DNA from: an uncultured Clostridia bacterium
Lineage (GTDB): Bacteria > Bacillota > Clostridia > Oscillospirales > Acutalibacteraceae
Direction: 5' to 3'
NCBI GenBank assembly: GCA_937901145.1
Contig: CALCHE010000059.1
Coordinates: 1-11,392, forward strand
DNA: 11,392 nucleotides
The first letter of the stretch is position 1. Each line of letters opens with the position of its first letter. The notes below the pieces were generated by a model. That model saw only the letters and a list, made by a program, of their open reading frames with translations, was not told the DNA's origin and made no database searches. Positions 1-7,100 of the stretch are shown here, in pieces. Made by a program: the position numbers and the translations under genes.

Positions 1-663
1 AGAGGTTCTCGATACCTTATGAATAGTTTCAACCATGTGAACGGGGATTCTGATTGTTCTTGCCTGGTCAGCAATAGCTCTTGTGATAGCCTGTCTTATC
101 CACCATGTTGCATATGTTGAGAATTTGAAGCCCTTTGTATAGTCGAATTTTTCAACAGCCTTGATAAGACCTAAGTTGCCTTCCTGAATAAGGTCAAGGA
201 ACTGCATTCCTCTTCCGCCGTAACGCTTTGCGATGCTTACAACAAGTCTGAGGTTTGCTTCTTCAAGTCTTCTCTTTGCTTCCGGGTCATTGTCTGCAAT
301 TCTCATTGCAAGGTCAATTTCTTCTTCGGCTGTGAGAAGGGGAACCTTACCGATTTCCTTAAGATAGACCTTTACCGGGTCATCCATCTGCATATTCTTG
401 ACATCAGAATCGTCAATTTCAATCTCTGCGGATTTGCCGATATCGGCATCGTCAAAGTTCAGAACATCGAGCATCGCATCGCTGAGGTCGTCAACGATTT
501 CAATGTTGTTCTGTTCAATTGATTCATAAAGCTTGTCGAGCTCTTCAATGTCAAACTCGATTTCGAGAATGGCAGAGTCAATTTCCTGTGTTGTCAGCTT
601 GCCCTGTGCCTTACCTTTTTCGATAAGTCGGGTAAACACATTTTTCTTGTCGCCTGTTTCCAT
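1..663 (-). CDS. rpoD: RNA polymerase primary sigma factor RpoD/SigA, N-terminal 221 residues (runs off the window)
   Basis: Primary (housekeeping) sigma factor, which directs RNA polymerase to -35/-10 promoters. The ORF opens at ATG 663 after a good ribosome binding site (AGGTGA, 5 bases before the start) and stays open to the window edge, so only the N-terminal part is visible. Residues 1-90 are an acidic region-1.1-like stretch. Region 1.2 begins near DDPVKVYLKEIGKVPLLTAE (94-113). Region 2 spans about 136-207, with EANLRLVVSIAKRYGGRGMQ, the core-binding segment DLIQEGNLGLIKAVEKFDY, and the -10 melting/recognition segment FSTYATWWIRQAITRAIADQ (181-200). Region 3 starts at IPVHMVETIHKVSRTS. 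The long insert between regions 1.2 and 2 found in proteobacterial sigma-70 is absent, as in Gram-positive SigA. It lies 20 bases downstream of dnaG and is almost certainly co-transcribed with it. The identity is very secure; regions 3 and 4 lie outside the window. Confidence 0.97.
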   Translation of the reverse strand, partial: METGDKKNVFTRLIEKGKAQGKLTTQEIDSAILEIEFDIEELDKLYESIEQNNIEIVDDLSDAMLDVLNFDDADIGKSAEIEIDDSDVKNMQMDDPVKVYLKEIGKVPLLTAEEEIDLAMRIADNDPEAKRRLEEANLRLVVSIAKRYGGRGMQFLDLIQEGNLGLIKAVEKFDYTKGFKFSTYATWWIRQAITRAIADQARTIRIPVHMVETIHKVSRTS

Positions 664-683
664 ATCTTTCACCTGTCCTGTAT

Positions 684-2429
684 TTATTCCTGTTTTCTGA
701 ATTGCTTTATCCATTCGTCATCAGTCATCTGAGCAGGATTTTTTCTTTCTCTCTCCGCTTTTTCCTGCTTCATACGATTGATGCAGTCAAGGCATTCCTG
801 AACGGTGTTGCCTAAATTCTCACGCATGGATTCAAGCCTTACAAGATATCCCGTTTCTTCATCTGTCAGCTCCTCAGCGAAATATGTAACCCCGACGGGT
901 CTGTTTTCATCAAGGTGCTTTGCTATGAGCCTGAATATCCTGTGGTTGAGTTCTGTTGCAAAATCTTCGTCACTGAGCTTGTCCTTTATTTTGAAATAAA
1001 AGTCGGGATTATGAAGAAGAGATGCAATAAGGGTTTCTTCTGCCTTTGCCGCAAAGATATTCTTCTGACGCTCGGGATTAACCTTTTTCATTGCTTCGTC
1101 ATTGAATGTTGCAGCCTTTGAGAAGTTTTCCTTTGTTTCACGGCGAGCCTGTTGCTTTGATTTCTTTTCTATCTGTACGACGATGGCTTCTTTTGCTACA
1201 CCGAGCTCTGAAGAAAGCTTTGAAGCATAAACATCCCATTGAATCGGATTGCGGAACTTCGCAAGAATGTCCACAGCCTGTCCGAGATAAGCGACTTTGC
1301 CGTCTGATGTCTGCAGGTCAAAACCCTTCTTTGCCCGTTGAAGGTCAAAATCAACATCGCCCACAGCAGAAGAGAGAATCTGCTGCATTTTGTCTTTGCC
1401 GTATTTTTTTATTATTTCATCAGGGTCCTTGCCGCCCTGCAGCCTTGCAACCTTTATCCTGAGAGGCGTTCTTGACAAAATACCGATAGCCTTCCGTGTA
1501 GCGTTCTGTCCCGCTTCGTCGTTATCATACGACAATATGACTTCTTCGGCGTATTTTGAAATAAGCTTTGCCTGTTCAGGTGTAAAGGCTGTGCCGAGAC
1601 CCGCAACAGCGTTCTCAAACCCTGCCTGATGATAAGCTATAACGTCCATGTAGCCCTCACAGAGAATGAGGGTCTTGTCAGTGCCCCTTTTTGCAAAATT
1701 GAGTGCAAAAACGCCCTGACTCTTTTTATAAACAAGGGTGTCCGAGGTGTTTATATACTTCGGCTTTGAGTCGTCAAGCACTCGTCCGCCGAATGCTATG
1801 ACACTGCCCTTTACATCAATAATCGGGAACATTGCCCTGTTACGGTATGTGTCAATGATGTAGCCCTTCTGGGTTTTTTTTGCAAGGTCTGCCGCAACAA
1901 GCTCCTGCTCCGTGTAGCCCTTTGACTTCATGTGTCTGAGAAGACCGTCCCATCTGTCGGGAGCAAAGCCAAGACCGAAATGACGGATTGTTTCCTGAGT
2001 AAGACCTCGGTCAAGAAAATAATCAAGCCCTTTTTTACCCTCAGGGGTGAAAAGGGAATTGTGGAAGAATTTTGCAGCCTCACGGTTGGCATCAAGCATT
2101 CTGCGTTTCATTTTCGCAACGCCGTCGTCATAACCGTCGGCAGGGAGGGGGAGCCCCGACCTCTCGGCAAGGAGTGTGACCGCCTCACTGTATGCAAGAT
2201 TCTCTATGTTTTTGATGAATGTGATTGCGTCACCGCCTGAACCGCAGCCGAAGCAGTAGTAAGACTGGGTGTTGATGTAAACGGTGAAGGAAGGTGTTTT
2301 TTCATTGTGGAAGGGACAAAGTCCCGTGGCAAGAGCACCTTTTACACGAAGATCAACATAAGGGGATATGACATCGACAATATCGTTTCTGTCACGCAAT
2401 TCGGACAGAAATTCATCACTGAAACGCAT
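684..2429 (-). CDS. dnaG: DNA primase DnaG
   Basis: Synthesises the short RNA primers for replication while bound to the replicative helicase. The 581 residues match the usual length of bacterial primase. An N-terminal CHC2 zinc-binding domain is intact (C38, H41, C59, C62; CPFH and CFGC). The RNA polymerase core follows, with the conserved RNRAMFPI and GGR segments near 196-216, then the TOPRIM catalytic site: EGYMDV with the acidic E258, and YDNDEAG with D302/D304 (301-307), followed by KDPDE (334-338). A charged linker (about 420-460) leads to a helical C-terminal helicase-binding domain (about 460-560). The start at 2429 is supported by an AAAGGGGG ribosome binding site seven bases upstream. 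It is followed after 20 bases by rpoD, the dnaG-rpoD half of the macromolecular-synthesis operon; rpsU is not next to it here, since the upstream gene is the YigZ-family one. No frameshift or missing catalytic residue is seen. Confidence 0.98.
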   Translation of the reverse strand: MRFSDEFLSELRDRNDIVDVISPYVDLRVKGALATGLCPFHNEKTPSFTVYINTQSYYCFGCGSGGDAITFIKNIENLAYSEAVTLLAERSGLPLPADGYDDGVAKMKRRMLDANREAAKFFHNSLFTPEGKKGLDYFLDRGLTQETIRHFGLGFAPDRWDGLLRHMKSKGYTEQELVAADLAKKTQKGYIIDTYRNRAMFPIIDVKGSVIAFGGRVLDDSKPKYINTSDTLVYKKSQGVFALNFAKRGTDKTLILCEGYMDVIAYHQAGFENAVAGLGTAFTPEQAKLISKYAEEVILSYDNDEAGQNATRKAIGILSRTPLRIKVARLQGGKDPDEIIKKYGKDKMQQILSSAVGDVDFDLQRAKKGFDLQTSDGKVAYLGQAVDILAKFRNPIQWDVYASKLSSELGVAKEAIVVQIEKKSKQQARRETKENFSKAATFNDEAMKKVNPERQKNIFAAKAEETLIASLLHNPDFYFKIKDKLSDEDFATELNHRIFRLIAKHLDENRPVGVTYFAEELTDEETGYLVRLESMRENLGNTVQECLDCINRMKQEKAERERKNPAQMTDDEWIKQFRKQE

Positions 2430-2444
2430 ATCTTAACCCCCTTT

Positions 2445-2473
2445 TATATAGTATATACTCAGTTTGTATTCAA
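2445..2473 (-). promoter_or_regulatory. candidate sigma-A promoter for dnaG-rpoD
   Basis: On the minus strand a -35-like TTGAAT (2473-2468) is followed, after 17 bases, by the -10-like TATATA (2450-2445), within the 78-base gap between the YigZ-family gene and dnaG. The fit is good, but transcription would begin near 2438, inside the dnaG ribosome binding site. An overlapping TATACT (2455-2450) would place the start at about 2443 and preserve the whole site, but it lacks a good -35. A promoter here is likely; the exact -10 is uncertain. Confidence 0.4.
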
Positions 2474-2507
2474 AATCCTTTAAATAAACACAAAAAATTT
2501 AAAATAA

Positions 2508-3128
2508 TCATATTTCGGCGTATTTTTCGCCCAATTTGACGGAACTGAATTTGCCGAAGCTCGAATCAATGAGCTTTGCATCGAAAAGCGGAACATTCAC
2601 TGAGGGCATATAGAACCTGATAGTGACATTTTCACCGAAATCAGTGTCTTCTGTCACACCCTCAAACTCCGGTATAAGGGAAGTGAGTCTGCCGTAATAA
2701 TTGTAGTCGCATGTGACGTTCAGGACTGTGCATACGCTCATTTTTACAATTCCCGCTGCTTCAACAGCAATCTTTGATGTGTGGGAGTATGCCCTTACAA
2801 GTCCGCCCGCACCGAGAAGCACACCGCCGAAATAGCGTGTTGCAACAACAACGCAGTCGGTGATGTTTTCTTTGAGCAATACATCGAGAACCGGCACACC
2901 TGCAGTGCCTGACGGCTCACCGTCGTCGGAATAACGCCGTGACTGACCGTCACGCAGAACATAAGCGTAAACATTATGTGTTGCGTCCCAGTGTTTAGTT
3001 TTTATTGAATTGATGAAATCCATTGCCTCATCCTGTGTTGTCACGGGTTTTGCATAGCCTATGAAACGGGAACGCTTTTCTATGAATTCATCGCTCGCTT
3101 CTTTTCTGAGTGTGAGATAATCGGACAT
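2508..3128 (-). CDS. YigZ/IMPACT family protein (UPF0029)
   Basis: Member of the YigZ/IMPACT family. The eukaryotic relative IMPACT is a translation-stress regulator that antagonises GCN2 activation; the bacterial role is not firmly established. From ATG 3128 the protein has 206 residues, the normal family length of about 200-215. The N-terminal domain carries the family signatures: KHWDATHNVYAYVL (45-58), SDDGEPSGTAG (67-77) and RYFGGVLLGAGGLVRAYS (98-115). Residues from about 135 to the end form the smaller ferredoxin-like DUF1949-type domain. There is no signal peptide or membrane segment, so it is cytoplasmic. An ATG nine bases further upstream (3137) abuts the AAAGG ribosome binding site with no spacing, whereas ATG 3128 sits nine bases from it, so the shorter form is preferred. 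It lies between rpmE and dnaG; the rpmE terminator separates it from rpmE, and no strong promoter of its own was found, so it may depend on partial readthrough. Confidence 0.92.
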   Translation of the reverse strand: MSDYLTLRKEASDEFIEKRSRFIGYAKPVTTQDEAMDFINSIKTKHWDATHNVYAYVLRDGQSRRYSDDGEPSGTAGVPVLDVLLKENITDCVVVATRYFGGVLLGAGGLVRAYSHTSKIAVEAAGIVKMSVCTVLNVTCDYNYYGRLTSLIPEFEGVTEDTDFGENVTIRFYMPSVNVPLFDAKLIDSSFGKFSSVKLGEKYAEI

Positions 3129-3164
3129 GATCAACATCCTTTGTGCATATCATACCGTGAACGG

Positions 3165-3195
3165 TACGACAAAATGTACTCATCATACGACAAAA
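3165..3195. repeat. pair of 10-bp direct repeats upstream of the YigZ-family gene
   Basis: The plus-strand word TACGACAAAA occurs at 3165-3174 and again at 3186-3195, exactly 21 bp apart, about two helical turns. The distal copy overlaps the T-tract of the rpmE terminator. The proximal copy abuts a small hairpin (minus strand CGTACCG, loop TTCA, CGGTATG, at 3150-3167, with one G-T pair). They may be a binding site for a regulator of the downstream gene or chance; no known regulator is recognised. Confidence 0.35.
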
Positions 3196-3218
3196 AGCGG
3201 CACCGATAAACAGTGCCG
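3191..3218 (-). terminator. Rho-independent terminator of rpmE
   Basis: Starting 16 bases after the rpmE stop codon, the minus strand reads CGGCACTG (3218-3211), loop TTTAT, CGGTGCCG (3205-3198). This is an 8-bp GC-rich stem with one G-T pair, followed two bases later by TTTTT (3196-3192). It is a textbook intrinsic terminator separating rpmE from the YigZ-family gene. Confidence 0.85.
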
Positions 3219-3234
3219 TTTCTTAAAGTCTGAA

Positions 3235-3438
3235 TTACTTGTCAAGGTTATAACGCTTCTTGAATCTGTCAACACGTCCGCCTGTATCAACAAGCTTCTG
3301 CTTACCTGTGAAGAAGGGGTGGCAGCTTGAACAAATATCAACACGCATATCCTTTTTGGTGGAACCTGTAGCGATCTTAGCGCCGCAAGCACATCTTACT
3401 TCTGTCTGTTCGTAGTTGGGATGAAGATCTTTTTTCAT
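3235..3438 (-). CDS. rpmE: 50S ribosomal protein L31 (zinc-binding type)
   Basis: Small protein of the large ribosomal subunit that bridges towards the 30S head. The 67 residues match the family. It starts MKKDLHPNY, the standard L31 N-terminus, and has the complete zinc-binding set of the C+ type: C16 and C18 (CAC), then C36 and C39 (CSSCHPFFTG), ending with GGRVDRFKKRY. Retention of all four cysteines marks the zinc-containing paralogue rather than the zinc-free one used in zinc starvation. A strong AGAGGTGA ribosome binding site precedes ATG 3438. The gene is monocistronic by the signals visible: its own sigma-A promoter upstream (3484-3512) and an intrinsic terminator downstream. The usual Firmicute neighbour rho is not adjacent; a toxin-antitoxin module sits upstream instead. 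Confidence 0.98.
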   Translation of the reverse strand: MKKDLHPNYEQTEVRCACGAKIATGSTKKDMRVDICSSCHPFFTGKQKLVDTGGRVDRFKKRYNLDK

Positions 3439-3483
3439 TTTTTGTTCACCTCTTTCGGCTCATTACATTATTTAACGAATGGT

Positions 3484-3512
3484 ATTGTATCACAAGAGAA
3501 ATGAAAAATCAA
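3484..3512 (-). promoter_or_regulatory. sigma-A promoter of rpmE
   Basis: On the minus strand TTGATT (3512-3507), a 17-base spacer and TACAAT (3489-3484) form a near-consensus -35/-10 pair, predicting transcription from about 3477 and a leader of roughly 40 bases. The 45 bases upstream of the -35 are almost pure A and T (3513-3560), resembling an UP element suited to strong ribosomal-protein expression. Confidence 0.8.
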
Positions 3513-3562
3513 CATTTTTTTGAAAATAATTTATTTTATTTTAAAAAAGTTTTTTTATACCA

Positions 3563-3772
3563 TCATTCCCATGACATAAGCAGTTGCTTTTTGTTTTTTG
3601 CACAGTCCGTAAGATAAAGATTTATAAGCGTCTGATACGGTATTCCGAGACAATCTGATTGTGATTTAAAATAATCTATTGTATTGCTGTCAATATTAAT
3701 TGTTATCTGTTTTTTCAGCTTTTTTGCATACGGATTTTTAATTGCATTTGAAAAATCATACTCTTCTCTCAT
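3563..3772 (-). CDS. brnA: BrnA/CopG-like ribbon-helix-helix antitoxin
   Basis: Probable antitoxin that neutralises the preceding toxin and represses their shared promoter. From ATG 3772 it has 69 residues. The N-terminal part (MREEYDFSNAIKNPYAKKL) matches the toxin-wrapping segment typical of antitoxins paired with BrnT. The C-terminal half has the ribbon-helix-helix pattern: strand KKQITINID, a first helix around NTIDYFKSQSDCLG, a turn, then a second helix around YQTLINLYLTDCAK. ATG 3772 is preferred because GAGGTG lies six bases upstream; an in-frame ATG at 3790 adds six residues and overlaps the toxin by eight bases but lacks a good site. With the 3772 start, the ribosome binding site overlaps the toxin stop codon, so translation is probably coupled. 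No clear terminator follows, only A/T-rich sequence. Base composition is visibly more AT-rich than the flanking genes, suggesting acquisition. The family is fairly sure; BrnA versus another CopG-type subfamily is inference. Confidence 0.78.
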   Translation of the reverse strand: MREEYDFSNAIKNPYAKKLKKQITINIDSNTIDYFKSQSDCLGIPYQTLINLYLTDCAKNKKQLLMSWE

Positions 3773-3782
3773 ATCATTCACC

Positions 3783-4067
3783 TCATTCATAATACTGTTC
3801 AGCTTCGTTTTTAGTTGCTTTTCTGGCAGAAATAATTCTTATTACCGTTTCAGATTCTCTGTAACAATGACACACAACGAGCAGATTTGCCTTTAAGCTA
3901 AGGCCTAAGATTATAAATCTTTCTTCCTCCCACGAATGCTCCGGATCATTTATCAGCAGTGCTTCCTGATCGTAAAAAACACTTTTTGCTTCTTCAAAAG
4001 TTATTTTGTGCTTTTTAATATTTATTATGTTTTTGTTTTCGTCCCATTCAAACCTAATATCACTCAT
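3783..4067 (-). CDS. brnT: BrnT family toxin (RelE-like ribonuclease)
   Basis: Toxin of a type II toxin-antitoxin pair; BrnT proteins are RelE-fold ribonucleases that halt growth by cleaving RNA. The 94 residues match the family. The N-terminus IRFEWDENKNIINIKKHKI (4-22) is the family hallmark (FEWD, then KxxxNxxKH). Next are FEEAKSVF (24-31), the hydrophobic strand FIILGLS (51-57), the CHCYRES core (66-72), and the C-terminal IRIISARKATKNEAEQYYE with R77, R82 and the terminal tyrosines, where family catalytic and RNA-contacting residues lie. Toxin-first order is normal for brnTA. ATG 4067 is the only methionine in the protein, so the start is fixed, yet no ribosome binding site precedes it. 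Instead the promoter at 4074-4101 predicts transcription from the A of this ATG, meaning a leaderless message. The gene starts 39 bases past the addA stop, with no terminator between, and is AT-rich compared with addA. The ORF looks intact. Confidence 0.88.
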   Translation of the reverse strand: MSDIRFEWDENKNIINIKKHKITFEEAKSVFYDQEALLINDPEHSWEEERFIILGLSLKANLLVVCHCYRESETVIRIISARKATKNEAEQYYE

Positions 4068-4095
4068 AATTATATTATAATTATATTATAATTAT
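4067..4095. repeat. 11-bp tandem repeat containing the brnT -10 box (candidate operator)
   Basis: The plus-strand unit TAATTATATTA occurs twice in tandem (4067-4077, 4078-4088), followed by seven bases of a third copy (4089-4095). Each copy begins with the palindrome TAATTA, giving three palindromes (4067, 4078, 4089) spaced exactly 11 bp, about one helical turn. This is the arrangement expected for cooperative binding of ribbon-helix-helix dimers along one DNA face. It overlaps the promoter spacer, the -10 box and the first base of the toxin ATG. The operator role is inference. Confidence 0.6.
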
Positions 4096-4101
4096 TGTCA
4101 A
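4074..4101 (-). promoter_or_regulatory. consensus sigma-A promoter of brnT-brnA, predicted leaderless
   Basis: On the minus strand a perfect TTGACA (4101-4096), a 16-base spacer and a perfect TATAAT (4079-4074) are present. The -35 starts five bases past the addA stop codon. The seventh base after the -10 box, the usual transcription start, is 4067, the A of the toxin ATG. Confidence 0.75.
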
Positions 4102-4106
4102 GTCTT

Positions 4107-7100
4107 TTATTCAACTATTATCGCCTTACCTAAATAAAAGGAATAAAGCACTGTTTCCTTTACGGTGTAATCGGTACAGAGAGACAGGGCTTTTTGGTAA
4201 AGCTTTACCTGTGAGGAATATTTTTCTATGAATTCCTCTTCGGTTTTCAGCCTGTCTGTTTTATAGTCCACGACCACCAGCTCATCATTTTCCACGAAGG
4301 CACAGTCAGCAATACCCTGAATCATCACCTTCTCGTCAGAAAACTCGTCTGTACCTTCATAGACCTCATTTATGGGAACCTCGACGGTGAATTTCTTTTC
4401 ACGCATTACACAGTCGCTTGAAAGTATTCTTTTGGCAAGATTGCTTTCGAAAAAGTGCTCTACGGCAGCTATATTTATGCCCTGTGCCTGTACATCCGTG
4501 ATAATACCTTTATCACGGAGCCTTTCTATCTCACCTCTCACATCGTAGGATGCCTTTTCATAGTCGGCAAACTGCATAAAAGAGTGAGTGGCGATACCCT
4601 TCTGTGCGCCCGTAAGTCCGCCATCGGACAGGAAGGACGGAGCAGAGGAAGCAAAGTAGTCTCTGTCTACAAATTCTTTGTCAACCTCCGAAGCGGCTCT
4701 TTTCATAAGCACACCCGAAAGTGCCTCGTACTTATATCTGAAGCTTACCTTTTCCTCTATAGCTCTGAGCAGATCCGCATCAGTTTCGTCAGACATCTCT
4801 CTTCTTTTGCCCTTAGAGGGCATAACATCCTCTTCCATAGAGGAAACCACTACCTTAAGCGATGATGGGCAGTCAAGAACTATATGCTCCTGACAGCCGA
4901 GAATTTCACGAAGCTGCACCGAATCTCTGTGGCGCAGAAGGGCTGTTACTATCCATTCGCCCATACCTCCTGCCGAAGAAACAAGGAAGGGAGATATCTT
5001 TTCTTCTTTAGGGTTTATGTTATCGAAGCATTTTTTCAGCGTTGTTTCCAGATTATTAGTGCCGTAAACCATAATAAGTCTTTCCCTGGCTCGGGTGAGA
5101 GCTACATAAAGAACACGAAGCTCCTCGCTCAGGCCGTCGATACCTTTAGAAAGCTTTATAGCACTGTGACAGACCGTGTCATACTGATCGAAGGTGTCGA
5201 TATCCCTTCTTACTATACCGAGTCCGTGCTTAAGGCTTATGAGAAGATTTTCTCTTTCATCGGTTTTATTGAATCTGCTTCCGCAGGCACCGAGAATACA
5301 CACGGGAAACTCGAGACCCTTTGATTTATGAACAGACATTATCTTTACCGAATCGGCACTCTGCACCTGACCGAGACAGGCGGTAAGATCCTTTTTATTG
5401 TGCTTTAGTCTGTCGATAAACCTGACAAAGCCCGAAAGACCGCCTGAGCCTGTTTTTTCGTAGGTGTCCGCATAGTCCGTCAGAAGCATAAGATTCGACC
5501 TTTTCATTCCTGTAGGATCCACCGCATCGAAAATATTAAGTATGGCCGTGTCACTGAAAACCTCACCGATGAGCTCTCTGACACATCGGCAGAGACTTAT
5601 TCTGCGCCAGTGTCTGATTTTTTCATTGAAGTCCTTAACCTTTTCGTTACCCTTTTCCTCCTGGATAAGCAGACAGGAATAAATATCTCCCCTTCTCGAA
5701 TCGATACGGTACTGACTGACATCGTCAGCAGTAAAGGAAAACAGAGGTGAAAGCATAACACTCAGAAGCGGAACGTCCTGCTTCGGATTATCGATAACAC
5801 GGAGAATATTCAGTGCCAGGGCTATTTCCGCAGAATCGAGAAAGGAACCTGTAGGCTCCGTAAAGGACGGCACACCCATACTGCGGAAGGCATCGGCATA
5901 AATATTGCTTCTGCTTTTGGCCGAGCGTAAAAGAACGGCAAAGTCACCGTAGGTGGCTTTTCTTTCTCCGTTCTCACCCTTTACGGTAAAGCCTGAGTCA
6001 ATCATATCCTTAATAAGCTTAGCTATATATCTCGCCTGATTTTCGTCACTGCTTTCGAGAATAAGGTCACCTGTCTCCACGAAATGAAGCTCAGCACCGA
6101 GACGGCTTTCATCCTCATAAAAGGCAGAGGGCACCAGCCTTTCCTCTTCGTTATAATCAACTGCGCCGCAGGATTTGCTCATAAGGGCATCAAAAATAAA
6201 GTTTATTATATCCGTCACGCCCTTACGGGAGCGGAAGTTATTACCGAGAACGATTTTAGCAGGGTAGTTATCCTTACTGCGGTCATAGAGAGCATATCTC
6301 TCCTTAAGTGAAATGAATATTTCGGGCATAGCCTGACGGAAGCCGTAAATACTCTGCTTCACATCGCCTACGCGGAAAAGATTATTCCGTGATATAGCAG
6401 TAAAGAGCATATCCTGTGCTTCGTTGGTGTCCTGATATTCGTCGATTAATATTTCATCGTAGGCTTCGGATATTTCCACAGCCTTTTCTGTTTTTTCGTA
6501 GCCGTCAGCAGTCTTTTTCACCAGAAGCTTAAGAGCTCCGTGAGCTATATCGCTGAAATCGGCGAGCTTTTTCTCTCTTTTATTTCTCGAATAAATCTCA
6601 CCGTAAAGCTTTACTGTTTTAACCAGTGCCTCTACCAAAGGAGCAAAGAATTCCATATCCTCTCTGAAGTCCTTTTCAGAGGAGAAGAAATGACTTTTAA
6701 GAGCCTTTATTTTTTTAGTGCAGGCGTCTCTTTTAAAAACGAGAGAATCAAAGAAGGCATCCTCCTTGAGACTTTTCGGTGCTCTGCCTCTGCGTGCGGG
6801 AGAGAAAGCAAGAATTATTTTTCTTGCCTCATCCCATTTTCCCTCGGAAAGCAGCTCAGAGCAAGAAAGAAGCTGTCGTCTGTCCTCACTTACAGCATCG
6901 TAAAATACGGATGTATAATCCTCGTTTCCTTCACATTCAGCGAGGATATAATCAGCTATATCCACCGCATAGCTGAGACAGTCGGAAACATAGGAAATGA
7001 TGATCTGACCGTAAACACTTTCACCGAAATCCTTTATATGACTGAATTCGTCACAGAGCGAATCGAGCCAATGCTCAGGAAAGGGAAAGGAACGGGAGTT

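Noticed and set aside
3126..3137. YigZ-family start at ATG 3137
   Set aside because: The AAAGG ribosome binding site directly abuts that ATG, leaving no spacing; ATG 3128 is correctly spaced.
3183..3392. 69-codon minus-strand frame overlapping rpmE
   Set aside because: It is a different frame of the same strand across the certain L31 gene and its terminator, with no family resemblance.
3513..3560. Terminator for brnTA in the A/T-rich stretch after the antitoxin
   Set aside because: Only pure A-T palindromic tracts are present, with no GC stem; it is better explained as an UP-element-like region for the rpmE promoter.
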